Position numbers and translations under genes: made by a program
Shown: piece after piece, positions 1 to 6,574 of the stretch
Layout of the letters: each line of letters starts with the position of its first letter
Numbering within the stretch: the stretch's first letter is position 1
Assembly: GCA_027451565.1 (NCBI GenBank)
Contig: DAIDJC010000130.1
Span: 1 to 8,712, forward strand
DNA length: 8,712 nucleotides
Origin: Limisphaerales bacterium
Lineage (GTDB): Bacteria; Verrucomicrobiota; Verrucomicrobiia; Limisphaerales; UBA11358
Direction of reading: 5' to 3'
The notes under the pieces: generated by a model
Seen by the model: the letters and a program-made list of their open reading frames with translations, nothing else
Told to the model about the DNA's origin: nothing
The model's database searches: none

Positions 1-1304
1 ACGGTGAGGACCGCGCCGGCAATGCCAGGCAGGGTGAAGGTGGCCCCGGCGGCGCACATCACGCCCAAAACGATGATGATGTTGGTGAGCAGGGCGATAT
101 TGGCAGCGATCCCGGCAATCCAGTAGTAACCCAGCATGAACACGGAAACGAAAAGAACCCCGTAGATGGAGGCGCGGATTCCGCTTTGAATCGAGTCCTT
201 GCCCAGCGTGGGATCCACGTCGGATGAATACATGATGGAAAGCGGCGCCCGCAAAGGATTTTGCATGGCATTGGCCACCGCCCGCGCCTCGTCCATGGAG
301 TAACTGCCGGTTATTTCACCGCTTCCCGTTTCAATGGGGCTATTGATGGATGGAGCCGTGACCAGTTCACCATCCAGCACGATCGCCATCCTGTGCCCGA
401 TATTGTTCCGGGTCACCTCGCCAAAACGCGCCGCCGCGTCAGGGGTCAGCTCAAATTCGATCTTGGGCTGTCCCATGCTGTCGTAGGACACACCGGCATA
501 CTTCACGATGTCACCCACCAAACCATCCACGGGCTTTTTGTTGACCACGACGGCTTGAATTTGAACCTTCCCGCCCGGCAAAGGCTCCACGTGTTTGAGC
601 ACTTCGAAGCCCGGAGGGATGGGCTGGAGCAGTTCCCCCGTGTCCTCATTCACCATCTCCCTGGATTGGTCATTCACCATGCGGAATTCCAGGTAGGCTT
701 TTTTGGTGATTTGTTCCCGCGCACTTTCCTTGTCTGCCTGGGAAAGCCCGGGCAATTCGATTAAAATTTGGTTGCCACCCGCCGATTGGATGACGGGTTC
801 CGCCACGCCAAAACGATCAATGCGCTTGCGCAGCACACTGATGGCCTGGTCCAAGGCGGCGCTGGTCGCGGTGGCCTGACTCTGGCTTGATGCGTTGGTG
901 GACGTATCATAAAGCACGTTCGTATCCATGGTCACCAAAAAGGAGGTGCCACCCTGCAAATCAATGCCCAGTTTAATCCTGCCCGATGCATCGCGCTGGA
1001 GATGGTTCAGAATGTACAGATTGGGTCGCACCGTGGATGCCGCCCCGGTGTAGAATGGGAAGTACCTTTGCAGGTCATTGGTGTCGGCAGCCGCCTCCAA
1101 CATTGAAAACTCGCTGCGGTTGGCGTTTTCCTTTTGCAACCCGGCCACTTGATCCACGATGTTGGTGAAGGCCGCGTCCTTGTTCATCGCCCGCATGGTG
1201 AACTCCTGCACCAAACTGCGGGATTGCGGCGGATAAACCTCGTACAAGGCCCAGCACACCACCAGCACCACCGTGATAAACCAGCCAAAACTGTTTTGTT
1301 TCAT
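1..1304 (-). CDS. secD: Protein translocase subunit SecD (N-terminal 434 codons; 3' end outside window)
   Basis: SecD works with SecF and YajC beside SecYEG in the inner membrane and uses the proton-motive force to help pull exported proteins across. The visible part opens with a short cytoplasmic tail and a first membrane helix (about residues 7-22). A long periplasmic region follows, with the family motif LGIDLQGGT at residues 112-120, the FGVAEPVIQ and ILIELPG segments of the P1 domain, and DPTLGKDSI. The start of the transmembrane bundle comes last, with GATFTLPGIAGAVLT at the window edge, matching E. coli GATLTMPGIAGIVLT. The frame is open to base 1, so whether secF follows or is fused cannot be seen. 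The ATG at 1304 lies 4 bases after the yajC stop and has no clear Shine-Dalgarno, so translational coupling to yajC is likely. The family call is very secure. Confidence 0.96.
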   Translation of the reverse strand, partial: MKQNSFGWFITVVLVVCWALYEVYPPQSRSLVQEFTMRAMNKDAAFTNIVDQVAGLQKENANRSEFSMLEAAADTNDLQRYFPFYTGAASTVRPNLYILNHLQRDASGRIKLGIDLQGGTSFLVTMDTNVLYDTSTNASSQSQATATSAALDQAISVLRKRIDRFGVAEPVIQSAGGNQILIELPGLSQADKESAREQITKKAYLEFRMVNDQSREMVNEDTGELLQPIPPGFEVLKHVEPLPGGKVQIQAVVVNKKPVDGLVGDIVKYAGVSYDSMGQPKIEFELTPDAAARFGEVTRNNIGHRMAIVLDGELVTAPSINSPIETGSGEITGSYSMDEARAVANAMQNPLRAPLSIMYSSDVDPTLGKDSIQSGIRASIYGVLFVSVFMLGYYWIAGIAANIALLTNIIIVLGVMCAAGATFTLPGIAGAVLT

Positions 1305-1308
1305 AAAA

Positions 1309-1674
1309 TCAATTGCTGGCGGACGCGGAATTGGCCGGTTCCAGAATTTGTGTGATGGAGTCCTTGGTCACTTCCATCTTGGCATCGGCGGAACGAAGGG
1401 AAACCGTGGTGTCGCGCACCGAGGTAACCACTCCCACGATTCCGGCCGCCGTGGCAACCTTGTCCCCGGCCTTGAGGGCTTCCAGGAGTTTCTTCTGTTG
1501 CTTCGCGCGCTGGCTTTGGGGCCGGATCATCAGGAAATACATGATGATGAAAATGAGCCCCATGGGCACTAAAATCCCCATCGGGGAACCTTGGGCCGAC
1601 GCGGACGGCCCGCCCTGGCCGGTTGAAGCTTGAGCCAAAAACCCCGGGATGCCACTCGTATGATTAATCTGCAT
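1309..1674 (-). CDS. yajC: Sec translocon accessory protein YajC
   Basis: This is a 121-residue single-pass inner-membrane protein that associates with SecD-SecF. The sequence shows a Gly/Ser/Ala/Gln-rich N-terminus (residues 8-30), one strongly hydrophobic helix (about 33-50) ending in the family motif MIRPQ, and a basic stretch (RAKQQKK). The conserved cytoplasmic core follows, with LKAGDKVATAAGIVGVV at residues 67-83. Family members are usually around 85-115 residues, so the length is normal with a slightly long N-terminus. The ATG at 1674 is the natural start. No good Shine-Dalgarno precedes it, and a candidate promoter sits 22-49 bases upstream. secD follows after 4 bases, the common yajC-secD order. 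In many bacteria tgt lies before yajC, but here the upstream neighbour is the divergent pyk. Confidence 0.95.
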   Translation of the reverse strand: MQINHTSGIPGFLAQASTGQGGPSASAQGSPMGILVPMGLIFIIMYFLMIRPQSQRAKQQKKLLEALKAGDKVATAAGIVGVVTSVRDTTVSLRSADAKMEVTKDSITQILEPANSASASN

Positions 1675-1695
1675 AATGGTTAAAAACGGTCGTAA

Positions 1696-1723
1696 ATTCT
1701 AGTTTTCCCTGTTCCAAATGCAA
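1696..1723 (-). promoter_or_regulatory. Candidate sigma70-type promoter for yajC-secD
   Basis: Read on the minus strand there is a TTGCAT box (1723-1718), a 16-base spacer and a TAGAAT box (1701-1696). The -10 matches TATAAT in five of six positions; the -35 matches only the TTG. Transcription would start near 1689, giving a leader of about 15 bases before the yajC ATG. It lies in the 199-base spacer that separates yajC from the divergent pyk and is the only well-placed -10 I see there for this direction. This is inferred from consensus alone. Confidence 0.35.
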
Positions 1724-1865
1724 GGTTTATCCTTGGCCCAAGCGTTGGTTGTTTTTTCCGGCTTCAATAAAGGTCATTCGGGACGGCAGCCAGCTCCCCG
1801 TCAGGCGATTTTTGGCCAATAAAAACCGCAAAAATTCTTTTCATGCAGACAGACAAGGTTATGCT

Positions 1866-1871
1866 AAGGAA
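1866..1871 (+). promoter_or_regulatory. Ribosome binding site of pyk
   Basis: AAGGAA stands just before the ATG at 1874, with only 2-3 bases between its core and the start, shorter than the usual 5-9. It supports 1874 as the start, since the nearby upstream ATG at 1861 is in another frame. No convincing -35/-10 pair for pyk is visible in 1740-1860. Confidence 0.4.
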
Positions 1872-1873
1872 AT

Positions 1874-3292
1874 ATGCAAACCGGGCTTTTGCGGCGAACT
1901 AAAATCGTATCCACTCTGGGACCTGCCACCGATTCGGCAGAGATGATCGGCAAGCTGATTGATGCCGGGGTGAACATTTTCCGGCTGAACATGTCCCATG
2001 CGCCCCATGACTGGGTTCGCCGTGTTTATGCCGCCATCCGCCATGAATCCGCCCAGCGCAACCGGCATATTGGCATTTTAATGGACACCCAGGGTCCGGC
2101 AATTCGGACAGGAGACCTGGGAGTGCCCCTGGACCTGCAACCCGGCCAAAAATTCACCCTGACCGTCCGGGGGGAACGGGATTTGGAACAACATTCCGTG
2201 GATGTCAATTACGAGAATTTCGTCAACGACATCAGCGTGGGCGACGTGGTGCTGATAGACAATGGAACGATCGAGATGAAGGTGCTGGCCAAAAATGGCA
2301 ACAAGGTGGAATGCGAAGTTCTCACGGAAGGCAAATTGGGAAGCCGGCGCCATATCAACCTGCCCGGTGTGAAGGTCAGCCTCCCCGCGCTCACGGCCAA
2401 AGACATCAAGGACGTCAAATTGGGCCTGGAGCTGAACGTGGATTTCATTGCGCTATCCTTTGTGAGGGAGGCTCGGGACCTTTTGCAGCTCCGGGAGCTG
2501 TTCCCGGAAGACAAGCCGCACCCCCTGGTGATCGCGAAGATCGAGGACCAGCAGGCCATCAAGAACCTGGATTCCATTGTCCAGGAGGCCGACGGAATCA
2601 TGGTGGCGCGGGGCGATTTGGGCATTGAAATCCCCTATGAGGAATTACCCATCGTCCAGCGGCGCATAGTCAAGACCTGCCTGCGCGTGGGGCGCCCCGT
2701 GATCGTGGCCACGCACATGCTGGAAAGCATGATCGAATCGCCCATGCCCACGCGGGCGGAAGTCACCGACGTGGCCAACGCGGTGTTTGAGGAGGCGGAT
2801 GCCATCATGTTGAGCGGGGAAACGACCGTGGGCAAATACCCGGTCAAATGCATCGAGGTTTTTGACCGCATTGCCAGCCGCATCGAACGAAGCGGAAGCG
2901 CGCAATTCCATGATTTGGCCGAGCTGACCACAGGCAGGGAGAAGCTGGTGAAAAGCGCGGTGGTCATGGCCAACGAACTGAAAGCCGCCGCATTGATCGC
3001 CATCACCAGGCACGGGCACATGGCTCGGTACGCCGCTTGGATGCGTCCAAGGTATTCCCCCATCCTTGCCATTTGCGACAATGAAAAGTCGGCCAACGAA
3101 CTCACCCTGAGCTGGGGTGTGCAGTCTGCGGTCATGGAATTTGACCTGATTGAACCGCAGAACACCGTTGAAAACGCCCTGAAAATACTCACGCAAAAGA
3201 AGCTTCTCGCGCCCGGGGCCACCGTGGTGATCATCGGAGCCATATCGGTCGGCACGGAAATTGTGGATGCCGTGCAAATGCGCACCATTTAA
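1874..3292 (+). CDS. pyk: Pyruvate kinase
   Basis: This enzyme transfers phosphate from phosphoenolpyruvate to ADP to give pyruvate and ATP, the last step of glycolysis, in the cytoplasm. At 472 residues it has the normal bacterial length. In order: RRTKIVSTLGP (7-17), the RLNMSH cation/substrate segment (37-42), MDTQGPAIRTG (70-80), a B domain to about residue 172, AKIED with catalytic Lys222 and Glu224, ARGDLG with metal-binding Asp248, ATHMLESM with Thr280, TRAEVTDVANAV, LSGET (314-318), and a C-terminal regulatory domain (about 350-472). Two residues stand out: Ala43 where a Gly usually follows SH, and Ala76 in GPAIR where potassium-dependent enzymes have Glu and potassium-independent ones Lys. 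The probable potassium ligands Asn39, Ser41, Asp71 and Thr72 are kept. The allosteric effector cannot be predicted from sequence. The gene appears monocistronic, diverging from yajC. Confidence 0.97.
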   Translation: MQTGLLRRTKIVSTLGPATDSAEMIGKLIDAGVNIFRLNMSHAPHDWVRRVYAAIRHESAQRNRHIGILMDTQGPAIRTGDLGVPLDLQPGQKFTLTVRGERDLEQHSVDVNYENFVNDISVGDVVLIDNGTIEMKVLAKNGNKVECEVLTEGKLGSRRHINLPGVKVSLPALTAKDIKDVKLGLELNVDFIALSFVREARDLLQLRELFPEDKPHPLVIAKIEDQQAIKNLDSIVQEADGIMVARGDLGIEIPYEELPIVQRRIVKTCLRVGRPVIVATHMLESMIESPMPTRAEVTDVANAVFEEADAIMLSGETTVGKYPVKCIEVFDRIASRIERSGSAQFHDLAELTTGREKLVKSAVVMANELKAAALIAITRHGHMARYAAWMRPRYSPILAICDNEKSANELTLSWGVQSAVMEFDLIEPQNTVENALKILTQKKLLAPGATVVIIGAISVGTEIVDAVQMRTI

Positions 3293-3474
3293 GGTGCCTG
3301 ACTGAAAACCGCAAACGACTCGGACACTGGGCCAAGGATCCGCCAGGATCATTGTGCATGCCCATGTGAAAGGCATATTCCCCGCAGTCTTTCATGGTTT
3401 GAGGAGTGATGGGACGCCCCTCTGGGGCTGGAGAAAGCCGCCCATCCCGAAAGCTCAGTCTCACCCCTCCCCAG

Positions 3475-3506
3475 CCCTCCCCATCAATAGGAATTGATGG
3501 AGAGGG
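3475..3506 (+). repeat. REP-like palindromic element 1
   Basis: The arms CCCTCCCCATCAAT (3475-3488) and ATTGATGGAGAGGG (3493-3506) pair in 13 of 14 positions around the loop AGGA. The palindrome sits in a C-rich to G-rich context beginning CTCACCCCTCCCCAG (about 3460) and ending GAGAAA. CTCACCCC...CCCTC / GAGGGAGAA elements of this kind are scattered in many copies through some bacterial genomes, which is the reason for calling it a repeat. Only one other related copy is in this window. Alternatively it is a one-off hairpin that ends or protects the pyk transcript. Confidence 0.55.
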
Positions 3507-3603
3507 AGAAAAAGGCGGTAGGGTCAATATGGTTTTAGATCATTTCGAGCGTCGAGGGTGAGCACCATTTTCAAGAGCATTAAAAAACCCATCGCCTCTG
3601 GTC

Positions 3604-3631
3604 CCCTCGCCCCGCCAGCGGAGCGCGAGGG
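3604..3631 (-). repeat. REP-like palindromic element 2, opposite orientation
   Basis: The arms CCCTCGC (3604-3610) and GCGAGGG (3625-3631) enclose a 14-base GC-rich centre that can pair further (CGC with GCG). Read on the minus strand the surroundings begin CTCTCCCTAACCCTCGCG and end GAGGGGAC, the same layout as element 1 (CTC-CCC-spacer-CCCTC, palindrome, GAGGG-purine). The two elements thus stand in inverted orientation about 100 bases apart. Their centres differ, so they are related types and not exact copies. Confidence 0.5.
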
Positions 3632-3716
3632 TTAGGGAGAGTGGAAATCGCAAACATCCAATGCGATCGTCATACAACCCTCCCATTCCAAAAACCCCTC
3701 CCCGTTTTTTGAGCCG

Positions 3717-3745
3717 CTGACAATTCATGAATATCTCATTAACAT
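3717..3745 (+). promoter_or_regulatory. Candidate promoter for the small secreted-protein gene
   Basis: CTGACA (3717-3722, five of six to TTGACA), a 17-base spacer and TAACAT (3740-3745, four of six to TATAAT) open the AT-rich stretch before the gene at 3814. The start of transcription would be near 3752, giving a leader of about 60 bases. The perfect palindrome ATTCATGAAT (3723-3732) lies between the two boxes and could be an operator. This rests on consensus matching only. Confidence 0.3.
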
Positions 3746-3813
3746 TCAATTAAAATCAGTCATTTAATGGCTTCATTTCTTGACGAATGCCATAAAGGGG
3801 TCGAGGTTGGATC

Positions 3814-4164
3814 ATGAAAACTGCGATATCCGTCCGTTTGGCTGGAGTCGCCTTGTTGACCATCATGCTGCCGGGTGCCAGTGCAGCCATTGGAGCGCTT
3901 CCCAAGCCGGAGCCTCCCGCCATCAAGGAATCCACCCCAGCCGCAAAGAACCAGGAAGTGACACTAAACGCCGTGAACCGGCAATGGCGCATCCAACCGT
4001 ATCCCAAGCCAGCCCGAATTCAACGGTTGGGCAATTTGAGTTCCCAATCCTGGGAAACCCTTTCAGGATGGGGACGAAAGCCGCCTCAAGTAGAGACGGA
4101 AAGGTCCTCACCCATGCTTGAAGGCGTGGCTCTGATAAGCTGGGGCCATTCGACCTGGCATTGA
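3814..4164 (+). CDS. Small exported protein of unknown function
   Basis: I do not recognise the family of this 116-residue protein. Its N-terminus is a textbook signal peptide: Lys2 and Arg8, a hydrophobic core (about residues 9-20, AGVALLTIMLPG) and an Ala-Ser-Ala cleavage motif at 22-24. The mature protein of about 92 residues would lie outside the inner membrane. It begins Pro/Ala/Glu-rich and likely disordered (25-48), then has a basic, aromatic section with RIQRLGNLSSQSW (residues 68-80) and ends in GHSTWH. The mature part contains no cysteine and no membrane segment. The ATG at 3814 is supported by GAGG at 3803-3806, seven bases upstream, and by the signal peptide starting exactly there. 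It stands alone between pyk and the YyaL-type gene with its own candidate promoter. The signal peptide plus ribosome site make it a likely real gene; its role is unknown. Confidence 0.62.
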   Translation: MKTAISVRLAGVALLTIMLPGASAAIGALPKPEPPAIKESTPAAKNQEVTLNAVNRQWRIQPYPKPARIQRLGNLSSQSWETLSGWGRKPPQVETERSSPMLEGVALISWGHSTWH

Positions 4165-4449
4165 ATTGGAGCAGGTGTTTGGACAAAACCAGGTTGGACA
4201 GACCTATTGAGCGGATGTCCTGCCATAGCCAGGGAAAGATCCGGGGTACCAAGGCGGTGGAGCTTGCCTCCGCTTTGGAAAGCCCTTCTCCCTAAACTCC
4301 CCGACATCCCCCAGTCTGTTATAGTAAAAAGACTGTCCCGCCAGATGGAGTTTCGGAGATGGGCATAACAGTTTGGCATTCGCTAATTTGACTGGCTCTT
4401 TCGGGTTAAATTCGTGAGATTAAGGCATGCTTTCTGCCTTTTCACATTC
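4165..4449. other. Spacer between the small exported-protein gene and the YyaL-type gene
   Basis: No gene is seen in this stretch. It holds an imperfect direct repeat (CAGGTGTTTGGACA at 4172-4185 and CAGGTTGGACA at 4190-4200), a 9-bp hairpin at 4249-4278 listed separately, and a 6-bp inverted repeat (CAGTCT 4312-4317, AGACTG 4330-4335) with an AT-rich 12-base loop. Promoter-like hexamers occur (TATAGT at 4320-4325, TTGACT at 4388-4393), but none has a partner at proper spacing, so I do not assign a promoter to the downstream gene. Confidence 0.5.
4249..4278 (+). terminator. Possible hairpin terminator after the small exported-protein gene
   Basis: CCAAGGCGG (4249-4257) pairs with CCGCTTTGG (4270-4278) in nine positions, one a G-T wobble, around a 12-base loop, starting 84 bases after the stop codon at 4164. 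No T-run follows, so this is not a classical intrinsic terminator; it may only be a transcript-end structure. Confidence 0.25.
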
Positions 4450-6504
4450 ATGAATCGCCTGGGCCGGGAAAAATCGCCTTACTTGCTGCAGCACGCCCAT
4501 AATCCGGTGGATTGGCATCCATGGGGGGAAGAGGCTTTTGCACTGGCACGAAGGGAAAACCGTCCTTTGTTTCTCAGCATTGGCTACTCCACCTGCCATT
4601 GGTGTCATGTCATGGAAAGAGAAAGTTTTGAGGACTCCACGGTGGGAGCCTTTTTAAATGACCACTTTGTGAGCATCAAGGTGGACCGGGAGGAACGTCC
4701 GGACGTGGATAAAATCTACATGTCCTTCGTCCAAGCCGCGACGGGTTCTGGCGGCTGGCCCTTGAACGTGTTTCTCACGCCGGATTTGAAGCCTTTTTAC
4801 GGGGGAACCTACTTTCCGCCGATTCCGCGCCATGGCCGTCCGTCTTTTTTGGATATTTTGCAGAGGGTGGCCAGCGCCTGGCAGGACCATCCCGGCGAGT
4901 TGCAAGGTTCGGCGGGGCAAATCCATGATCGGATGAAGGAATCGCTCGGGAGCCAAACTCATGAGGGTCATGAGGAACAATGCGAGCCGGATGGGTCAGC
5001 AATCCTGGTCAAGGGCATTTCCCTGTTTAAAAAGTGGAATGACCGGGATCATGGGGGATTCGGGGGCGCACCCAAATTTCCGCAACCCAGCCTACCGCAA
5101 AGCCTTCTGGCAATGTCAAAGCGTTTCCGGGATGCGGAAGCCGCAAGAATGGTGTGGCATACGTGCGACCGCATGGCGGCCGGGGGGATACATGACCATC
5201 TGGGAGGCGGTTTTGCGCGGTATGCGGTGGATGAGGCCTGGCTGGTGCCGCATTTTGAAAAAATGCTCTATGACAACGCCCAGCTTGCGCAACTTTACCT
5301 GGACGCCTGGCTTACCAGCGGAGATTCACGCCACCAGGCGGTTGTAAGAGACATCCTCGATTATGTCCGGCGGGACATGAGACATGAAGCGGGCGGGTTT
5401 TATTCCGCCGAGGATGCGGACAGCGAGGGTCATGAAGGCAAATTCTATTGCTGGACGCTGGAAGAACTGAAGGGACTGCTGAGCCCGGCGGAATTGGATG
5501 TGGCGGTGGGTTTTTACGGAATTACGGAAGAAGGAAATTTTGTGGACCACAGCCATCCCGATCCATTGCGGGGCCAGAACGTGCTACATGTGGAGGGGGT
5601 TTTCCCGGCAAAAGACCCCGAAAACCTCCGACTCTTGGAAACTGCAAACCATAAAATGCGGGAAGCCCGGCGCCGGCGTATCCGCCCGCATCTGGATGAC
5701 AAGGTGCTGGCCTCGTGGAACGGCTTGATGCTGGGCGCCTTTGCCCGGGCAGGATGTGCCTTGGGCGAACCGGCCTACATCGAAACCGCCATTGATTGCG
5801 CGAGTTTTATCAAAAGCCGGTTGTGGGATGAAAAAAACCGGCGCCTGTGCCACCGATGGCGGGATGGTGAAACAGACAAGGTGGAACTCCTGGAGGGATA
5901 CGCCTTTGTGCTGGCTGGCGTGATTCAACTCTATGAGGCAACCTTGGATGCCTGCCACCTGGATTTTGCCATTTCCCTGGCCCAATCCATGCTGGACCGG
6001 TTTGAGGACAGACAGCAGGGAGGGTTCTGGCAGGCTCCGGCGGATTGCCAGGATTTGATCCTGCGCATCAAGGATGCGGATGACGGGGCTGAACCCTCCG
6101 GCAACTCCATGGCTGTGCTGGCATTGCTTAAACTGGGTGAAATCACAGACCAGCTCCGGTTCACCAGGGCGGCAGAATCCGCGCTGAAATTTTTTGCGGG
6201 GCGAATGGAAAGCCAACCCCACTCCATGTCGGTGATGTTGCAGGCCCTGGATTTTCATACGGCAGAAAAACAGCGGGTGGTGGTGGGCGGCGACCCTGCC
6301 ACACCGCAATTTAAAGCCATGATCCGTGCGGCCCACTCGGTTTATGCGCCGGAACAAACCGTCATGGGGACTGCCGGGGCGGTGCATGAATTCGCCGGTT
6401 CGCAGCGCACCACCGCAGCAGCCACGGCCTGGGTGTGCAAGAGGCAATCCTGCCTGGCTCCGGTGAATGACCCGGGGGATTTGCTCAAGATTCTGAGGGG
6501 CTGA
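4450..6504 (+). CDS. YyaL/SPATA20 (SSP411) family protein: thioredoxin-like DUF255 plus alpha/alpha-barrel domain
   Basis: The protein has 684 residues, the usual full length of this widespread family (B. subtilis YyaL, animal SPATA20). No reaction is firmly established for the family. The N-terminal thioredoxin-like domain (about 1-165) opens with NRLGREKSPYLLQHAHNPVDW and has the redox-type motif Cys49-His-Trp-Cys52 in GYSTCHWCHVM, then VDREERPDVDKIYM and GGWPLNVFLTP. The rest resembles the alpha/alpha-barrel fold of sugar epimerases and glycosidases, with family blocks GGIHDHLGGGFARYAVDE (about 241-258), VPHFEKMLYDNAQ, GGFYSAEDADSEG (about 315-327), LDDKVLASWNGLM and KDADDGAEPSGNS (about 541-553). 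A GTG at 4414 would add 12 residues, but the family N-terminus begins at the ATG at 4450, so I choose that; neither start has a clear Shine-Dalgarno. tcdA follows 70 bases later and may be cotranscribed. Location is probably cytoplasmic, since no signal peptide or membrane segment is seen. Confidence 0.93.
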   Translation: MNRLGREKSPYLLQHAHNPVDWHPWGEEAFALARRENRPLFLSIGYSTCHWCHVMERESFEDSTVGAFLNDHFVSIKVDREERPDVDKIYMSFVQAATGSGGWPLNVFLTPDLKPFYGGTYFPPIPRHGRPSFLDILQRVASAWQDHPGELQGSAGQIHDRMKESLGSQTHEGHEEQCEPDGSAILVKGISLFKKWNDRDHGGFGGAPKFPQPSLPQSLLAMSKRFRDAEAARMVWHTCDRMAAGGIHDHLGGGFARYAVDEAWLVPHFEKMLYDNAQLAQLYLDAWLTSGDSRHQAVVRDILDYVRRDMRHEAGGFYSAEDADSEGHEGKFYCWTLEELKGLLSPAELDVAVGFYGITEEGNFVDHSHPDPLRGQNVLHVEGVFPAKDPENLRLLETANHKMREARRRRIRPHLDDKVLASWNGLMLGAFARAGCALGEPAYIETAIDCASFIKSRLWDEKNRRLCHRWRDGETDKVELLEGYAFVLAGVIQLYEATLDACHLDFAISLAQSMLDRFEDRQQGGFWQAPADCQDLILRIKDADDGAEPSGNSMAVLALLKLGEITDQLRFTRAAESALKFFAGRMESQPHSMSVMLQALDFHTAEKQRVVVGGDPATPQFKAMIRAAHSVYAPEQTVMGTAGAVHEFAGSQRTTAAATAWVCKRQSCLAPVNDPGDLLKILRG

Positions 6505-6574
6505 CAACTTATCCGCCGGCCTGCCAGACCGGGATGAACCGGTCGCCGGGCGAGGCTGGTCCGGGACAATTCAT

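Larger units (their letters stand above)
3293..3813. other. Gene-free region after pyk: palindromic repeats, then AT-rich promoter region
   Basis: No open frame here looks like a protein on either strand. The first 150 bases hold only weak hairpins (for example GATCC-GCCA-GGATC near 3337-3350) and no hairpin followed by a T-run, so no standard pyk terminator is visible. From about 3460 to 3645 lie two GC-rich palindromic elements, annotated separately. From about 3720 to 3780 the composition becomes clearly AT-rich, as expected of the promoter region of the small gene at 3814. Confidence 0.6.

Noticed and set aside
261..764. Open frame of 167 codons opposite secD
   Set aside because: The minus-strand frame is continuous SecD from 1304 to base 1; the plus-strand product is His-rich and without motifs.
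3337..3350. GATCC-GCCA-GGATC as the pyk terminator
   Set aside because: The stem is only 5 bp, with no T-run after it.
2645..3376. Open frame of 243 codons antisense to the 3' half of pyk
   Set aside because: It shadows a strongly conserved pyruvate kinase, is rich in His/Gly/Arg without motifs, and has no ribosome site.
4312..4335. Inverted repeat CAGTCT/AGACTG as a possible LexA-type box
   Set aside because: The arms and spacing do not match a known LexA consensus, and a 6-bp stem with a 12-base loop is weak.
4414..4449. GTG start giving the YyaL-type protein 12 extra residues that look slightly hydrophobic
   Set aside because: The family N-terminus aligns to the ATG at 4450. The extra residues are too short for a signal peptide and no ribosome site supports the GTG.
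5584..6507. Long open frame (307 codons) antisense to the YyaL-type gene
   Set aside because: The sense strand carries an unmistakable conserved family in full. The antisense translation shows no domain or motif and is a by-product of GC-rich codon use.
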